From Allomuricauda sp. (GTDB lineage: Bacteria; Bacteroidota; Bacteroidia; Flavobacteriales; Flavobacteriaceae), in assembly GCF_002699205.1 (NCBI RefSeq), contig NZ_PABT01000030.1, positions 1 to 55,653 on the forward strand: a stretch of DNA of 55,653 nucleotides, written 5' to 3'. This document shows positions 43,344 through 52,729 of the stretch, piece after piece (positions within the stretch are counted from its first letter, which is position 1; the number at the start of each line of letters is the position of its first letter). The position numbers and the translations under genes are program-made. The notes below the pieces were generated by a model. That model was not told the DNA's origin, searched no databases, and was given only the letters and a program-made list of their open reading frames with translations.

Positions 43344-43574
43344 CTATGTCCTGTACATGCCTTTCGAATCCCCTACCTTGAACAATCGGTTTTGATGGAA
43401 TATTCGCGATTTTCGTTCACCATCACGGTACCATACACATTCGACATAGGTATCGTTGTCCACAAACCCAAAAATGGGTTCCTTTTTTGCGATGTATTTG
43501 GAAACTTCCATTTTGGGACTGTCAGAACTTCCCTTGATCTCGACCCAGTCACCTGCTTTGAATTTTCGTGCCAT
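43344..43574 (-). CDS. Small DUF2158/YodC-like protein
   Basis: A 76-aa protein. The opening MARKFKAGDWVEIKGSSDSP, then a middle strand with VECVWYRDGERK and a final FHQNRLFKV, has the pattern of the DUF2158/YodC family (KFKVGDVVxLKSGG ... CxWF). Start ATG 43574 is used as the domain starts there; the longer frame to 43628 adds sequence that overlaps a hairpin. It is located between the yfdX-like gene and the lipoprotein gene on the minus strand. Function of the family is unknown. Confidence 0.65.
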   Translation of the reverse strand: MARKFKAGDWVEIKGSSDSPKMEVSKYIAKKEPIFGFVDNDTYVECVWYRDGERKSRIFHQNRLFKVGDSKGMYRT

Positions 43575-43595
43575 ATCACCTCTCGATTTAAAGTG

Positions 43596-43620
43596 AGTGG
43601 GCAGTAGGTGACTGCCCACT
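43596..43620 (-). other. Strong intercistronic hairpin
   Basis: AGTGGGCAGT (43596-43605) pairs with ACTGCCCACT (43611-43620), ten perfect base pairs and a 5-nt loop, between the yfdX-like and DUF2158-like genes. No real T-run follows on the minus strand, so it is more likely an mRNA-stabilising or attenuating hairpin than a full terminator. Confidence 0.6.
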
Positions 43621-43654
43621 TTCACCATTGTCCAACCAAATACGCCATTCCCCG

Positions 43655-44602
43655 TTATGATATACGTTCTTTGAATTTGTCAAGCTTGGCACGGAGGTTT
43701 TTGAGCAATCCTTTTTCATCCGTGTTTGAAGTGTCCACTATCACTTTGCCAATCTGCTTTATTGCATCATGGAGTTCCTTGAATTCCTTGTCCTTTTTAC
43801 CATAGCCCAGGGTTTCGGCAAATGTCAATTCATAGGTTGCATTGTCAAGAAGCTGATTGGCAAGTTCCATATCAAAATCCTCTTCTTGGATCATTTCGTC
43901 AAGTTTTTGAAGAATGAACTCGGTTCTTATGAGTGGCAGCGGAATGCGCTTTTGTTCCACCACAATGGTGTTCAATGTGGCATTCAACAAAGTACTTGCC
44001 GCTTCATAGTCCCCATCCTTTGCCAGTACCAACGCTTTTTTCAAAGCTACTGGATAGGTTGCTATGGGAAGGCTATAGGTATCTATTTCAATTTCACTCT
44101 TAAGCCCGTCCAAAAGTTCAATGGTTTCCTGGATTTTCCCTTCCTCAAGGGATCTTTTAGCCAATGCCTTAATTTTCTTAATACTAGAAATATCAGCAAC
44201 CAGATCATTCGTTCCAATTTTAAAGTCAACAGGTGCCAGCGATAGTTCCGGATTTAAGGCTGTCAATGCCTCCGCTTTTCCGATCCCCAATTCAATGGAG
44301 CTCTTTGCTTTGGCATAACTGCTGTCCGCAATGAATGTGATGGCTTGTTTGGTGGCATTGACCACATCCAATGCGTCCTGCATCAATTCGTCACTGCTCA
44401 ACCGGATATTGCGTTGGATCTCTTCATCAAAGGCCGATTGAAACTGTGCCTTGTTAAAGTAATGGCTTACTTCCGGGGCTATTTCGCCCACGACTTCCAT
44501 TTCATTGTTCATGGCCAGGTCCTTGTCTTCTTTTTTATCTTTGTTGCAACTTAAAACAAGGACCGCCAACAGGGTCAGTAATCCAAATTTTAAGGTTTTC
44601 AT
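43655..44602 (-). CDS. YfdX-family lipoprotein
   Basis: A 315-aa lipoprotein (lipobox LVLSC, Cys about residue 19). The body has the YfdX pattern: KQAITFIADSSYAKAKSSIE and GIGKAEALTALNPELSLAPV, a strand DTYSLPIATYPVALKKALVL, then DGDYEAASTLLNATLNTIVV followed by IPLPLIRTE. In enterobacteria YfdX proteins are linked to acid and heat tolerance, and two yfdX genes belong to the tLST. It is third in the minus-strand module hsp20, hsp20, yfdX; the plus-strand copy at 54918 has the same place. Family call is by pattern, sequence is divergent and has an extra C-terminal extension. Confidence 0.78.
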   Translation of the reverse strand: MKTLKFGLLTLLAVLVLSCNKDKKEDKDLAMNNEMEVVGEIAPEVSHYFNKAQFQSAFDEEIQRNIRLSSDELMQDALDVVNATKQAITFIADSSYAKAKSSIELGIGKAEALTALNPELSLAPVDFKIGTNDLVADISSIKKIKALAKRSLEEGKIQETIELLDGLKSEIEIDTYSLPIATYPVALKKALVLAKDGDYEAASTLLNATLNTIVVEQKRIPLPLIRTEFILQKLDEMIQEEDFDMELANQLLDNATYELTFAETLGYGKKDKEFKELHDAIKQIGKVIVDTSNTDEKGLLKNLRAKLDKFKERIS

Positions 44603-44635
44603 TGTATTCAGATTTTAAGGGTTCAACAATTTTCA

Positions 44636-45067
44636 TCAAGCTACCTTTAGGATTTGCTTGTACTTTGTTTCCTTTTTGGCAATGGTTACCTGTAACAATC
44701 CATTCTTCATTTTTGCACTTATCCTTTCGGGATCCGCATTCAATGGGACATCAAAGACCCTGTAAAAGGTATTGCGCACAAACTCCCTGCGTACCCAATG
44801 CCTTTGTCTCACTTCCTGTGATTGCTTTTTTTCACCACTAATGATCAGGGTGTTGCCCTGTAATTCGATCCTTACGTTCTTTTTGTCAAGTCCGGGCAAG
44901 GCAATGGAAAGTTCAAAAGCGGCCTCCCCATCACTGATGTTGGTGGATGGGATGGTCACCAATTCATTGTCCCCACTTTTGGATTTGGGCAGTACCATGC
45001 CCTTGAACCGCTCAATGAATGGTGGGAATTTGATTGCCTTACCCACCTCTTTGCCAAATACCTTCAT
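44636..45067 (-). CDS. Small heat shock protein Hsp20, type 2
   Basis: A 143-aa alpha-crystallin-domain chaperone that holds unfolding proteins. The domain spans about residues 45-135 (AAFELSIALPGLDKKNVRIE, then LIISGEK, FYRVFDVPLNADPERISAKM, NGLLQVTIAKK), and the N-terminal part KFPPFIERFKGMVLPKSK resembles the other type 2 copy at 54439. Start ATG 45067 is favoured over 45091 for similarity with that copy. It is second in the hsp20-hsp20-yfdX module, 89 bp after the type 1 gene with a hairpin between. Confidence 0.88.
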   Translation of the reverse strand: MKVFGKEVGKAIKFPPFIERFKGMVLPKSKSGDNELVTIPSTNISDGEAAFELSIALPGLDKKNVRIELQGNTLIISGEKKQSQEVRQRHWVRREFVRNTFYRVFDVPLNADPERISAKMKNGLLQVTIAKKETKYKQILKVA

Positions 45068-45102
45068 TGTATAAAAACTTAGGTTCAACAATTAGTAAGG
45101 AA

Positions 45103-45124
45103 GGGGGCTGGGGAACCAGCCCCC
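45103..45124 (-). other. Intercistronic hairpin between two hsp20 genes
   Basis: GGGGGCTGG (45103-45111) pairs with CCAGCCCCC (45116-45124) around a 4-nt loop. A weak T-rich tract (CTTCCTTACT) follows on the minus strand. It may partly terminate or stabilise the first hsp20 message, giving different amounts of the two chaperones. Confidence 0.65.
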
Positions 45125-45156
45125 AACTTCAATCAATCAAAAAACCAACCAACCCA

Positions 45157-45633
45157 TTACGAAATCTTTATGGTTCTGGCAGGTTTTTGTCTGGCCTCTT
45201 CCTTCTTTGGGAGATGGATGCTTAAGATACCATCTACATATTTAGCATCAATCTTACCATCATCAACACTCTCTGGCAAGGTAAAAGTTCTTTTGAACGA
45301 GGAATAACCGAATTCCCTACGAGTGTAGTTGTCCTCTTTATGTTCATTTTCTTCTTTCACCTCTGTAGAGATGGATAATAGTTGATTGTCTAGGTCAATG
45401 TGGAAATCGGACTTTTTAAGACCCGGAACCGCCATGTCCACAAAGTAGGCATCGCTTGTTTCCCTAATATTTACTTTGGGCAAGGTCATGCCTGTGTTAA
45501 AATTAGAGGTAAAGACCGATGGTAGGTCGTTGGTGAAAAAGCTGTCGATCCAATTTGACCAAGTTGGAAAAGTTAGCCCTGAATTAACGTTTGCCAAGTT
45601 TCCATTTTTAGGAACATTAACCAAAGTGCCCAT
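45157..45633 (-). CDS. Small heat shock protein Hsp20, type 1
   Basis: A 158-aa Hsp20 chaperone. The alpha-crystallin domain covers about residues 48-140 (DAYFVDMAVPGLKKSDFHID, LSISTEVKEE, FKRTFTLPESVDDGKIDAKY, DGILSIHLPKK), ending in the C-terminal TIKIS, an IxI-type motif that binds neighbouring subunits. The N-terminal Trp/Phe-rich arm (TFPTWSNWIDSFFTNDLPS) matches the type 1 copy at 53516. It is the first gene of the minus-strand stress operon and is divergent from the sigma-like gene. A TTGATT dyad lies about 105 bp upstream. Confidence 0.92.
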   Translation of the reverse strand: MGTLVNVPKNGNLANVNSGLTFPTWSNWIDSFFTNDLPSVFTSNFNTGMTLPKVNIRETSDAYFVDMAVPGLKKSDFHIDLDNQLLSISTEVKEENEHKEDNYTRREFGYSSFKRTFTLPESVDDGKIDAKYVDGILSIHLPKKEEARQKPARTIKIS

Positions 45634-45941
45634 AATTACAAAAATTTAAGTTAAACATTAAAACAACACTGAAATCTTGATTGATTTCAGAAACAGAAAA
45701 ACAAATTGGATGCCATATTAAAAATTGCTCCATCCATTTGATTTGAATCAAGATAATTGACCAAAAAAGAACGTAACTTTGACAATATGTCATTATTGTG
45801 GGACGTAATAAATGACATTATGACATTATCGTGGTCGATTGTTAATAGTGCCTTATTGATTTGGAACGGATTAATCAAATTCTGGTAAGATGGGCATTGA
45901 TTTTGTCAGTGGTTAGGTGATAACCATAAAAGGAAAAGCTT
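45634..45941. promoter_or_regulatory. Divergent promoter region between hsp20 and the sigma-like gene
   Basis: The 308 bp hold no gene. They carry the TTGATTTGAATCAA dyad (45738-45751), an inverted repeat TGTCATT / AATGACA around 45788-45815, a repeated TGACATTA word, and TGGTTA / TAACCA arms near 45910. They must drive both the minus-strand hsp20 operon and the plus-strand sigma operon, so this is the likely control centre of the island. Confidence 0.6.
45738..45751 (-). promoter_or_regulatory. TTGATT-N2-AATCAA dyad, upstream of hsp20 (minus)
   Basis: On the minus strand this reads TTGATTCAAATCAA, identical over 14 bp to the site at 53445-53458 in front of the second hsp20 module. The start codon is 105 bp away. 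Shared by the two modules, it may be an operator or part of a promoter. Confidence 0.5.
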
Positions 45942-46688
45942 ATGAAAACCGAATATCAGATTTATCTTGAAAAGGTCTATGTTGAACTACAGCGTACCAA
46001 AGAAAATGATGGCAAAGAAGCCTTTAGGCAAAAGTTTATCGAGCTTCTCCCCACAGCCAAGAATTATCTAAAATCTAGTTTGGAAAAAGCGGCTTCCAAA
46101 AAAATGCTCAAGAACAAGGACTTCAATGTGGACGATCTTATCGGAGAATTGTATTTATATGTTTACGATCATATTGACGAGGTCGGTGAACAGAAAGATT
46201 TCGCGGTTTGGTTGTTCGAAGCCATGGATAAATTGGTTCAGGATAGCTTGATCGATCGAGAGTTCAATGAATTCTTTTTTAAGAACGTCGACGACTATTC
46301 AAAAAAAGAGTGGGAAGCCATGCAAGAAGAGTTTTCGACCGATGGCGATGGTGATCTGGTCATGATCGAAGAATTGGACGATTTGAACTTGCCAAAAAAC
46401 GATTATGAGACCAAAGATGTGTTTGTGGAAGGCGAAGACATCGAACGAGAACTAATCGAAAAATTGGAAAATGAGTTGTCAAAAAAGCATTTAAGCGATC
46501 ATATAAAAATGGTGCTGTCCAATTTGCCATTTGAAACACAAAATATTTTTGAACTGCATTCACGGTTCAGGTTCAGTATCGACGAAATCGCAAGAATAAA
46601 AAGGATACACACCAATACGGTCAATGAAGCCGTAAAGAATGCAAGGGATATTCTGCGGTCCAGTATCAAAAGTCGCTTTTTGAATTAA
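45942..46688 (+). CDS. Sigma-70-like RNA polymerase sigma factor (atypical)
   Basis: A 248-aa protein. The C-terminal part (about residues 195-245) has a sigma region 4-like HTH: VLSNLPFETQNIFELHSRF, then FSIDEIARIKRIHTNTVNEA, VKNARDILR. Residues about 60-110 (VDDLIGELYLYVYDHID, WLFEAMDKLVQDSLIDRE) could be a diverged region 2. A long acidic linker (about 125-175) separates them, longer than in most ECF factors. It is the first gene of the plus-strand operon with dnaJ and ftsH and is divergent from hsp20, so it probably directs expression of the island. No anti-sigma factor is seen. Confidence 0.7.
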   Translation: MKTEYQIYLEKVYVELQRTKENDGKEAFRQKFIELLPTAKNYLKSSLEKAASKKMLKNKDFNVDDLIGELYLYVYDHIDEVGEQKDFAVWLFEAMDKLVQDSLIDREFNEFFFKNVDDYSKKEWEAMQEEFSTDGDGDLVMIEELDDLNLPKNDYETKDVFVEGEDIERELIEKLENELSKKHLSDHIKMVLSNLPFETQNIFELHSRFRFSIDEIARIKRIHTNTVNEAVKNARDILRSSIKSRFLN

Positions 46689-46737
46689 AAAACTGTGGAC
46701 CAATTTTGTAAATTATTAATGGATTGGAATATACAAA

Positions 46738-47682
46738 ATGGAATACAAAGACTATTACGAAATACTCGGAGTGGATAAGAATGCCAGTGCTGGCGAAATT
46801 AAAAAGGCCTATAGAAAATTGGCGGCCAAATATCACCCTGACAAAAATAAAGGCGATAAAAAGGCCGAGGAGAAATTCAAGGAAATCAACGAGGCCAATG
46901 AAGTGCTGAGCAATCCCGAGAAAAGGGAGAAATACGACACTTTAGGCGCCAATTGGCAAGCTTATGAACAGGCCGGGGGCGACTGGAGGCAATATGCCAA
47001 CCAATCTAGAAATGGTGGTGGACAGACCTTCTACTACGAAGGGGACCCATCGGAATTCTTCGGTGGGGGTGGTAGCGGTTTTTCGAGCTTTTTTGATATG
47101 TTCTTTGGCGGCGGTGGCCAGGAAGGCTTCGGCGGTCGTTCCCGAAGAAGCCAGCAAGGTTTTTCAGGTGGCGATATTGAGGCTGAACTGCCCATAACCC
47201 TCTTGGAAGCTTATCAGGGAAGCAAACGGACTTTTGAGCTCAACGGCAAGAAGTTGCGAATTACCATAAAGCCGGGTTCCTATGATGGCCAAAAACTTAA
47301 GATCAAGGGCAAGGGCCAACCTGGTGTTAACGGCGGAAAACAAGGTGACCTTTATATATCCCTACGAATACAGCCCGATCCCAGATTCGAAAGGAAGGGA
47401 AACGATTTGGTCACCACAAAGACCATCGACCTATATACGGCCATTCTTGGGGGCAAAATAGAGGTTCCGACATTATCGGGCGCTGTAAATATGACGGTGC
47501 CCAAAGGAACGGACAATGGGAAGACATTGCGGCTAAAAGGAAAGGGAATGCCCATATACAATACCAAGGATTTCGGTGATCTCTTGGTGAGAATCGCTGT
47601 CGAACTTCCTAAGAACTTAAGTAAGGAAGAAGAGGAATTGTTCGTTGAACTAAAAGATATACGTCAAAAGCAAAAGGTGTAG
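46738..47682 (+). CDS. CbpA-type DnaJ co-chaperone
   Basis: A 314-aa class II J-protein. The J-domain has the HPD motif (KYHPDKNKG, His33-Asp35), followed by a Gly/Phe-rich region (about 95-140) and two C-terminal substrate-binding domains; the Cys-rich zinc finger of DnaJ is missing, as in CbpA. It activates the ATPase of DnaK, which is presumably chromosomal. It starts 49 bp after the sigma-like gene, and ftsH follows after 3 bp. Confidence 0.9.
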   Translation: MEYKDYYEILGVDKNASAGEIKKAYRKLAAKYHPDKNKGDKKAEEKFKEINEANEVLSNPEKREKYDTLGANWQAYEQAGGDWRQYANQSRNGGGQTFYYEGDPSEFFGGGGSGFSSFFDMFFGGGGQEGFGGRSRRSQQGFSGGDIEAELPITLLEAYQGSKRTFELNGKKLRITIKPGSYDGQKLKIKGKGQPGVNGGKQGDLYISLRIQPDPRFERKGNDLVTTKTIDLYTAILGGKIEVPTLSGAVNMTVPKGTDNGKTLRLKGKGMPIYNTKDFGDLLVRIAVELPKNLSKEEEELFVELKDIRQKQKV

Positions 47683-47685
47683 ACA

Positions 47686-49593
47686 ATGACCAAAAGGGAC
47701 AGGAATTCGATTTGGTACTACCTCGCTGTGATTGCCTTTATTTTTGGGATGCAGCTTTTCTATCTTCCCAAGAACAATATCAGCGAACCGCTTTCCTACA
47801 AGGGGTTCAAGGAAAATATTAAAAAAGGGGCGATTGAAAAGATCGTGGTATTGCCTGACCAGATTGTCGGAATCTACAAGGACACCCTGAACACCTCTGA
47901 AACCAGTGATGGCCTAAAGAAAATTGAATCAGGACCGACGGCTCCTTGGCGTTTACGCCTCAATTCGGTAGAGAATAGATTAAAAAAGCAATTTGTGGTC
48001 AACAGATTGCCCCAAATGGAAGATCCCAATTTACTGGATATCCTGGATCAGGCGGGGGTTGATTACAGTGGTAGGATTGAAAAAAACTATTTAAGGGATT
48101 TTTTCCTGAACTGGATTTTTCCAGTGATTTTATTCTTCGTCGTTTGGGGCCTATTGTACAAGAGGATGTGGGGCGGTAGGGGCAACCCTATGTTGACCCT
48201 CGGCAAGAACAAGGCCAAGATCTATGCCGAAGATCCCAAAAATCAGGTAAGGTTCGAAGATGTTGCAGGGGTTGACGAGGCCGTGGAAGAGGTAAAAGAA
48301 CTGGTCAATTTTTTAAAAGCCCCCGAAAAGTACTCCAAACTCGGTGGAAAACTGCCCAAGGGGGTAATGCTCGTGGGGCCTCCCGGTACGGGTAAAACCC
48401 TTTTGGCAAAGGCCGTCGCCGGTGAGTCCGGGGTGCCATTCTTCAATATGAGCGGCTCTGATTTTGTCGAAATGTTCGTTGGGGTCGGCGCGGCAAGGGT
48501 CAGGGACCTTTTTCAGCAAGCCAAGGCAATGGCCCCGTGTATCATATTCATAGACGAATTGGATGCCATCGGAAAAAAACGGGGCGGGGTCGGCATAGCG
48601 GGCGCCGGGTACGACGAACGCGAGAACACCTTAAACCAATTACTTGTCGAGATGGATGGATTTGACCCCGGTAGGGGAGTGATCATTATGGCCGCAACGA
48701 ACCGACCTGAGGTGTTGGATCCAGCACTGCTCCGCCCAGGACGATTTGACCGTCAGGTTCTCGTTGACAGACCCGATCTAAAGGGACGTGAGGCCATTTT
48801 TAAGGTGCATACCAAAAAATTGACCCTGGCCCCCGGTGTGGATCTTAATCGATTGGCGGCCCAGACCCCAGGGTTTGCCGGTGCGGAAATTGCCAATGTC
48901 TGTAACGAAGCCGCACTCTTGGCCGTGCGCAATGAGCACAAGAACATTGAAATGATGGATTTCGAAGCGGCCATAGAGAGGGTCATAGCAGGGCTTGAAA
49001 AGAAAAACAAGCTTATCAATGAAAAAGAGCGGAAAATCGTGGCCTATCACGAAAGTGGCCATGCCATTGTAGGATACTTTGTTGATGGGGCCGACGAAGT
49101 TCAGAAGGTGAGCATCGTTCCGCGTGGTATCGGAGCGCTGGGCTATACCCTGCAGATGCCTCTTGAGGATCGTTACCTCATGAGCAAATCAGAATTGTTG
49201 GGCAAGGTTAAGGGATTGTTGGGCGGGAGGGCCGCGGAGGAAATAACCTTTGGGGATATTACCACGGGGGCATCCAATGACCTTGAAAGGGTGTCAAAAT
49301 TGGTGAGAAATATGGTGACGGTGTATGGCATGAGTGAAAAATTGCCCAACATTTCATTGGTAAAGCAATCGGGTTACGGTTTTTTGGACCAGGAGGCATA
49401 TCAGGAAAAACGATCGGAAAAACTGGAGCAGGTCATAGATGATGAAGTACAGAGAATCATAACGGAATGTTACGAAGACACCAAAAAAATGCTTACTGAA
49501 AAACGAGACCTGCTGGAAAAAATGAGCAATATCTTATTGGAAAGGGAAGTGATCGGAAGGGATGAGATCAAAAAAATACTCGGAAAGAAATGA
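47686..49593 (+). CDS. ftsH: FtsH membrane AAA+ zinc protease
   Basis: A 635-aa ATP-dependent membrane protease. Two membrane helices (about residues 9-27 and 138-158) flank a periplasmic domain. The AAA+ module has Walker A GPPGTGKT (231-238), Walker [10 protein letters not shown] (286-294) and the second region of homology ending in RPGRFDR; the metalloprotease has HESGH (455-459) and Asp532 as third ligand. It removes damaged membrane and cytoplasmic proteins. An additional ftsH is a core gene of the proteobacterial tLST, where it raises heat tolerance. Here it is cotranscribed with dnaJ (3-bp gap). Confidence 0.95.
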   Translation: MTKRDRNSIWYYLAVIAFIFGMQLFYLPKNNISEPLSYKGFKENIKKGAIEKIVVLPDQIVGIYKDTLNTSETSDGLKKIESGPTAPWRLRLNSVENRLKKQFVVNRLPQMEDPNLLDILDQAGVDYSGRIEKNYLRDFFLNWIFPVILFFVVWGLLYKRMWGGRGNPMLTLGKNKAKIYAEDPKNQVRFEDVAGVDEAVEEVKELVNFLKAPEKYSKLGGKLPKGVMLVGPPGTGKTLLAKAVAGESGVPFFNMSGSDFVEMFVGVGAARVRDLFQQAKAMAPCIIFIDELDAIGKKRGGVGIAGAGYDERENTLNQLLVEMDGFDPGRGVIIMAATNRPEVLDPALLRPGRFDRQVLVDRPDLKGREAIFKVHTKKLTLAPGVDLNRLAAQTPGFAGAEIANVCNEAALLAVRNEHKNIEMMDFEAAIERVIAGLEKKNKLINEKERKIVAYHESGHAIVGYFVDGADEVQKVSIVPRGIGALGYTLQMPLEDRYLMSKSELLGKVKGLLGGRAAEEITFGDITTGASNDLERVSKLVRNMVTVYGMSEKLPNISLVKQSGYGFLDQEAYQEKRSEKLEQVIDDEVQRIITECYEDTKKMLTEKRDLLEKMSNILLEREVIGRDEIKKILGKK

Positions 49594-49638
49594 ACTGGAT
49601 CAAACTGTTTCAAAAATTAAAATTTTAAATCAAAACAA

Positions 49639-50040
49639 ATGGAAACTACAAATGTAAAAAACGTATTCCTGTTAGGGGCATCCCTGGAGGTGCTGCATCA
49701 GGAAAGCCTTGAATGGCTTGACATAGTAGAGTTTTGGAAAGACGAGGTCGTCTTTTTCAAAAAACTTCTGGGGAAAAAGCAGCCAAGTGATGAGGACCGT
49801 GAGATGTACGCCAACCTGGTGTCAACCCTTGGTGACATCAGTATGGAACTTCTCAACGAACTGGAAGAGGATATCCGGCAGCATGAAAGACTTTTGGCAA
49901 AGCTCATGAAGGAGGATAAAGGGGTTTCGGATGGGGAATATAGGGAAAGCCATCAGCGGTTAAAAAATCGAATAGAGAAAATTAACAGTAGCCTCAAGGC
50001 CTTCAAAAAACAGCTTTTTTCCTTTGTGAAATCATTGTGA
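49639..50040 (+). CDS. Coiled-coil protein of unknown function (paralogue of 53991 gene)
   Basis: A 133-aa soluble, almost fully helical protein. It begins with a short hydrophobic stretch and then LEWLDIVEFWKDEVVFFKKL, followed by two long heptad-rich helices (residues about 55-95 and 100-130). The pattern W-x(4,5)-E-x-W-KDE-x-x-FF recurs in the 147-aa protein at 53991, so the two are likely paralogues of an unnamed stress-associated family. It lies 45 bp after ftsH and its stop overlaps the next start. Confidence 0.55.
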   Translation: METTNVKNVFLLGASLEVLHQESLEWLDIVEFWKDEVVFFKKLLGKKQPSDEDREMYANLVSTLGDISMELLNELEEDIRQHERLLAKLMKEDKGVSDGEYRESHQRLKNRIEKINSSLKAFKKQLFSFVKSL

Positions 50041-50375
50041 TGGATGGCATTGGAACCATAACGATCCTTAAATCTAAAAAAAGTATGGAAAAATCCATTG
50101 TTGAAGCAATCAAGGAATTGAATGAAAAAGGGTACAGCGTTGATTTTAGTCGAAACCCATGGAAAGACCGGCTCAAGTTGAACATCACCCAATTTAGCAT
50201 CGATGGAACATATCGATTCGAGGGTATGACCGACCCCGACGATGAAGCCATCCTTTTTGCCATTTCTTCAAACGATGGTAAGATCAAGGGCTATCTGTTG
50301 AACGGTTATGGCCCCTATTCAGAAGACTGGATAAATGAATTGATATCCAAGATACGGATAAGAAGAGAACCGTAA
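50040..50375 (+). CDS. Small conserved Bacteroidota protein
   Basis: A 111-aa protein; ATG 50040 overlaps the previous stop by one base. The core SIVEAIKELNEKGYSVDF, then TYRFEGMTDPDDEAILFAIS and KGYLLNGYGPYSEDWINEL, resembles a small family common in Flavobacteriia that is sometimes mislabelled as phosphoribosylpyrophosphate synthetase. No enzymatic motif supports that name. It sits in the operon between the coiled-coil protein and the thioredoxin gene. Confidence 0.6.
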   Translation: MDGIGTITILKSKKSMEKSIVEAIKELNEKGYSVDFSRNPWKDRLKLNITQFSIDGTYRFEGMTDPDDEAILFAISSNDGKIKGYLLNGYGPYSEDWINELISKIRIRREP

Positions 50376-50416
50376 TTTAATTACAAGCACAACGAGTAAT
50401 TGTAAAACTATAGATC

Positions 50417-51076
50417 ATGAAAGGCAACTTCAATAAATTAATCGATAGCCAAAAACCCGTATTGGTCGATTTCCATGCGGAGTGGTGTGGTCCGTGCAAG
50501 GCCCAGGGCCCCATCATAAAAGAGGTGGCAAAAGAAGTGGGTGAAAAGGCCCGTGTCATCAAAATAGATATAGACAAAAATCCACACATCGCAAAACAGT
50601 TTCAAGTGATGAGCGTGCCGACACTTGCCCTGTTCAAAGAGGGCAAGTTGATATGGAAACAATCCGGGGTGCAGAGCAAGCAGAACCTTATTCAGATTGT
50701 AGAACAGCACACTGAAAAAAAAATGGTGATGGCACTGATAGTCTATAAACCGTATTATACACCTGGTAAGGGGCCAGGGGATTTTATGCAAGGTGTTTAC
50801 CAAAGGTCAATGACCTTTCTGGCCAGTGACCTCCTACAAGAGGATGTTGACCCAGATGACATTAAGAGCGCCGTAAAAAAGGCAATTGCCGGTGTACAAA
50901 GGGCCGGGCTAAATACCCGGGAACATTTCATGCCCATCATTTCGGTGAGGAAAGGCACTTCATTTATGGATTGTCGCCTATCAAAGTTGGGATATGCCCT
51001 AGTTTTGTTAAATTGTAACCCAAAGAGTCAATTTATAGCCAACTTTCAGTTGAGCATGGCCAGTCATATTATGTAA
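50417..51076 (+). CDS. Thioredoxin with unknown C-terminal domain
   Basis: A 219-aa protein, twice the length of a normal thioredoxin. Residues 1-105 are a thioredoxin fold with the active site WCGPC (Trp23-Cys27) and the cis-proline in SVPT (Pro68). It has no signal peptide and so should act in the cytoplasm. The last ~115 residues (from MVMALIVYKPYYTPG onward; helices with DPDDIKSAVKKAIAGVQRAG; and strands near CRLSKLGYALVLLNC) match no domain known to me. A trx gene is also part of the proteobacterial tLST, but not with this extension as far as I recall. Confidence 0.8.
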   Translation: MKGNFNKLIDSQKPVLVDFHAEWCGPCKAQGPIIKEVAKEVGEKARVIKIDIDKNPHIAKQFQVMSVPTLALFKEGKLIWKQSGVQSKQNLIQIVEQHTEKKMVMALIVYKPYYTPGKGPGDFMQGVYQRSMTFLASDLLQEDVDPDDIKSAVKKAIAGVQRAGLNTREHFMPIISVRKGTSFMDCRLSKLGYALVLLNCNPKSQFIANFQLSMASHIM

Positions 51077-51096
51077 ACCTTCGGTAACCACGATCC

Positions 51097-51675
51097 ATGA
51101 CCCTTGACCTTAAAATAAAGAACCTGGCGATTTTGGCCCTTATGGCCGTTATACTTACCATGGGCTATCTGGTGCTGCGTACCATTTTTAACAGCGCCGC
51201 ACCGGACATTACCTTTGAGCTTTATGCTGCCATCTTGGGTTTTACCCTTACCGCACTGGTTACCTTTTTACTGCTTAACAAACAGACCGACGCAGAACTC
51301 CGAAAAGAAGAGAGTATTTTGTTCCTTAACCTTAAAATGAGCGTTTACCAAGAACTGTTGCGACAACTTCAAGACGTCATTACCAAAAAGAGGATAAGCA
51401 AGGAGGATATCATTGAACTGAGGCTGTTGAACCAACGTATTTCGTTCGTGGCAAGTGCCGAGGTGTTGGAAGCCTTCAATGCCTTTGTTAAATTCTTTGC
51501 CCATCAAACATCCAGGGACAGTTTGGATGAGACCATCATAGACTCCCTTTTGGACGAGATGTCAAAATTAGCCGTGTACATCAGGCGCGACCTTTTTCAA
51601 ATAGATAAGAAAGAATTGAACGTTGAAGAACTTCAACGCTTGATTTTGAGCAGCAATGATCTATTGGATTCATGA
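51097..51675 (+). CDS. Membrane protein with coiled-coil tail
   Basis: A 192-aa protein with two N-terminal membrane helices (about residues 8-29 and 42-62) and a cytoplasmic helical tail (about 65-190; EESILFLNLKMSVYQELLRQ and further heptads). It was not recognised. The stop overlaps the mscS start by 4 nt, which suggests it works with the channel, perhaps as regulator or anchor. Confidence 0.6.
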   Translation: MTLDLKIKNLAILALMAVILTMGYLVLRTIFNSAAPDITFELYAAILGFTLTALVTFLLLNKQTDAELRKEESILFLNLKMSVYQELLRQLQDVITKKRISKEDIIELRLLNQRISFVASAEVLEAFNAFVKFFAHQTSRDSLDETIIDSLLDEMSKLAVYIRRDLFQIDKKELNVEELQRLILSSNDLLDS

Positions 51676-52724
51676 AAACACAATTCCTTGATATACTTAA
51701 AAACCAGTATGGATCGGTGGCCATTGCAATTGCACTGGGCTTCCTTTTTGGACAATTGGTCCTTCGAGCCCTATTTAAAAAATTGGGGTCGTTTTCAGAT
51801 AGAACAAAGTTGAGTTACTCCAGTGTCTTGTTCAAGTCGTTAGGCAAAATTTCGTTTCTATTGGGCATTTTCCTGGCCGTAAACCTACTTCAAATCCTCC
51901 CATTTGACATCAGCTTTGACGACTGGTTCAAAAAAATGAAAATCAGCCTGAACGTATTCATATTGACCTACCTATTGGCTGAACTTTTGGTGTACTTCTA
52001 CGATAGCTACACAAAATCAAAATCGGGTAAGGGCACATCCCTCTACCATATCATCATACGCATACTGGCCTACATTACGGGCCTGGTGGTTTTCACGAAT
52101 TTGATCGGTTTTGAATTGGCACCTGTCCTGACCGCCTTGGGAGTCGGGGGTCTTGCCGTGGCCTTGGCACTGCAGGATACACTCGGAAATCTTTTTGCAG
52201 GGCTACATATTTTGGCGGCCAAGCAATTAAAGCCCGGTGATTACATCAAACTCGATTCCGGTGAGGAAGGCTATGTAGTTGATATCAATTGGCGCAACAC
52301 CGAGGTCAAGACCCTATTGGAAAATGTCATCATCGTTCCCAACTCAAAAATTTCCAGTTCCATCAGCACCAATTATTTCACCTTGCAGAAAAATATGTTC
52401 TTTCAAGTAACTGTTGGGGTACATTATGACAGTGACCTGGAGCATGTTGAAAAAGTGACCTTGGAGACCGCTAAGGAACTCTTGGCAGAATATGCCCCCG
52501 ATCTAAAGAATTTTGAACCCAAGGTTCGGTTTTTCGAATTTGGCGATAGCAGTATCAACATGAAGGTCTGGCTGGCCACTGATTTGTATGAAAACCAGTT
52601 TGAAATGCGCCATGAGTTCGTAAAACGATTGCATAGGCAGTTTAACAAAGAGGGTATAGTGATCCCTTTCCCAATTCGTACTTTGCACCTACCCGACAGT
52701 CTGAAAATAGAGTCGAACCAATAA
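51672..52724 (+). CDS. MscS-family mechanosensitive channel
   Basis: A 350-aa channel of small conductance that releases solutes on hypo-osmotic shock. Four membrane helices are visible, the last being the Gly/Ala-rich pore helix (LGVGGLAVALALQDTLGNLF, about residues 156-175), followed by the beta domain HILAAKQLKPGDYIKLDSG and the C-terminal cage. It is translationally coupled to the upstream membrane protein. The tLST of Gammaproteobacteria carries a KefB transporter in a comparable place, so an ion/osmotic function may be a shared theme. Confidence 0.88.
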   Translation: MKTQFLDILKNQYGSVAIAIALGFLFGQLVLRALFKKLGSFSDRTKLSYSSVLFKSLGKISFLLGIFLAVNLLQILPFDISFDDWFKKMKISLNVFILTYLLAELLVYFYDSYTKSKSGKGTSLYHIIIRILAYITGLVVFTNLIGFELAPVLTALGVGGLAVALALQDTLGNLFAGLHILAAKQLKPGDYIKLDSGEEGYVVDINWRNTEVKTLLENVIIVPNSKISSSISTNYFTLQKNMFFQVTVGVHYDSDLEHVEKVTLETAKELLAEYAPDLKNFEPKVRFFEFGDSSINMKVWLATDLYENQFEMRHEFVKRLHRQFNKEGIVIPFPIRTLHLPDSLKIESNQ

Positions 52725-52729
52725 TCTAA

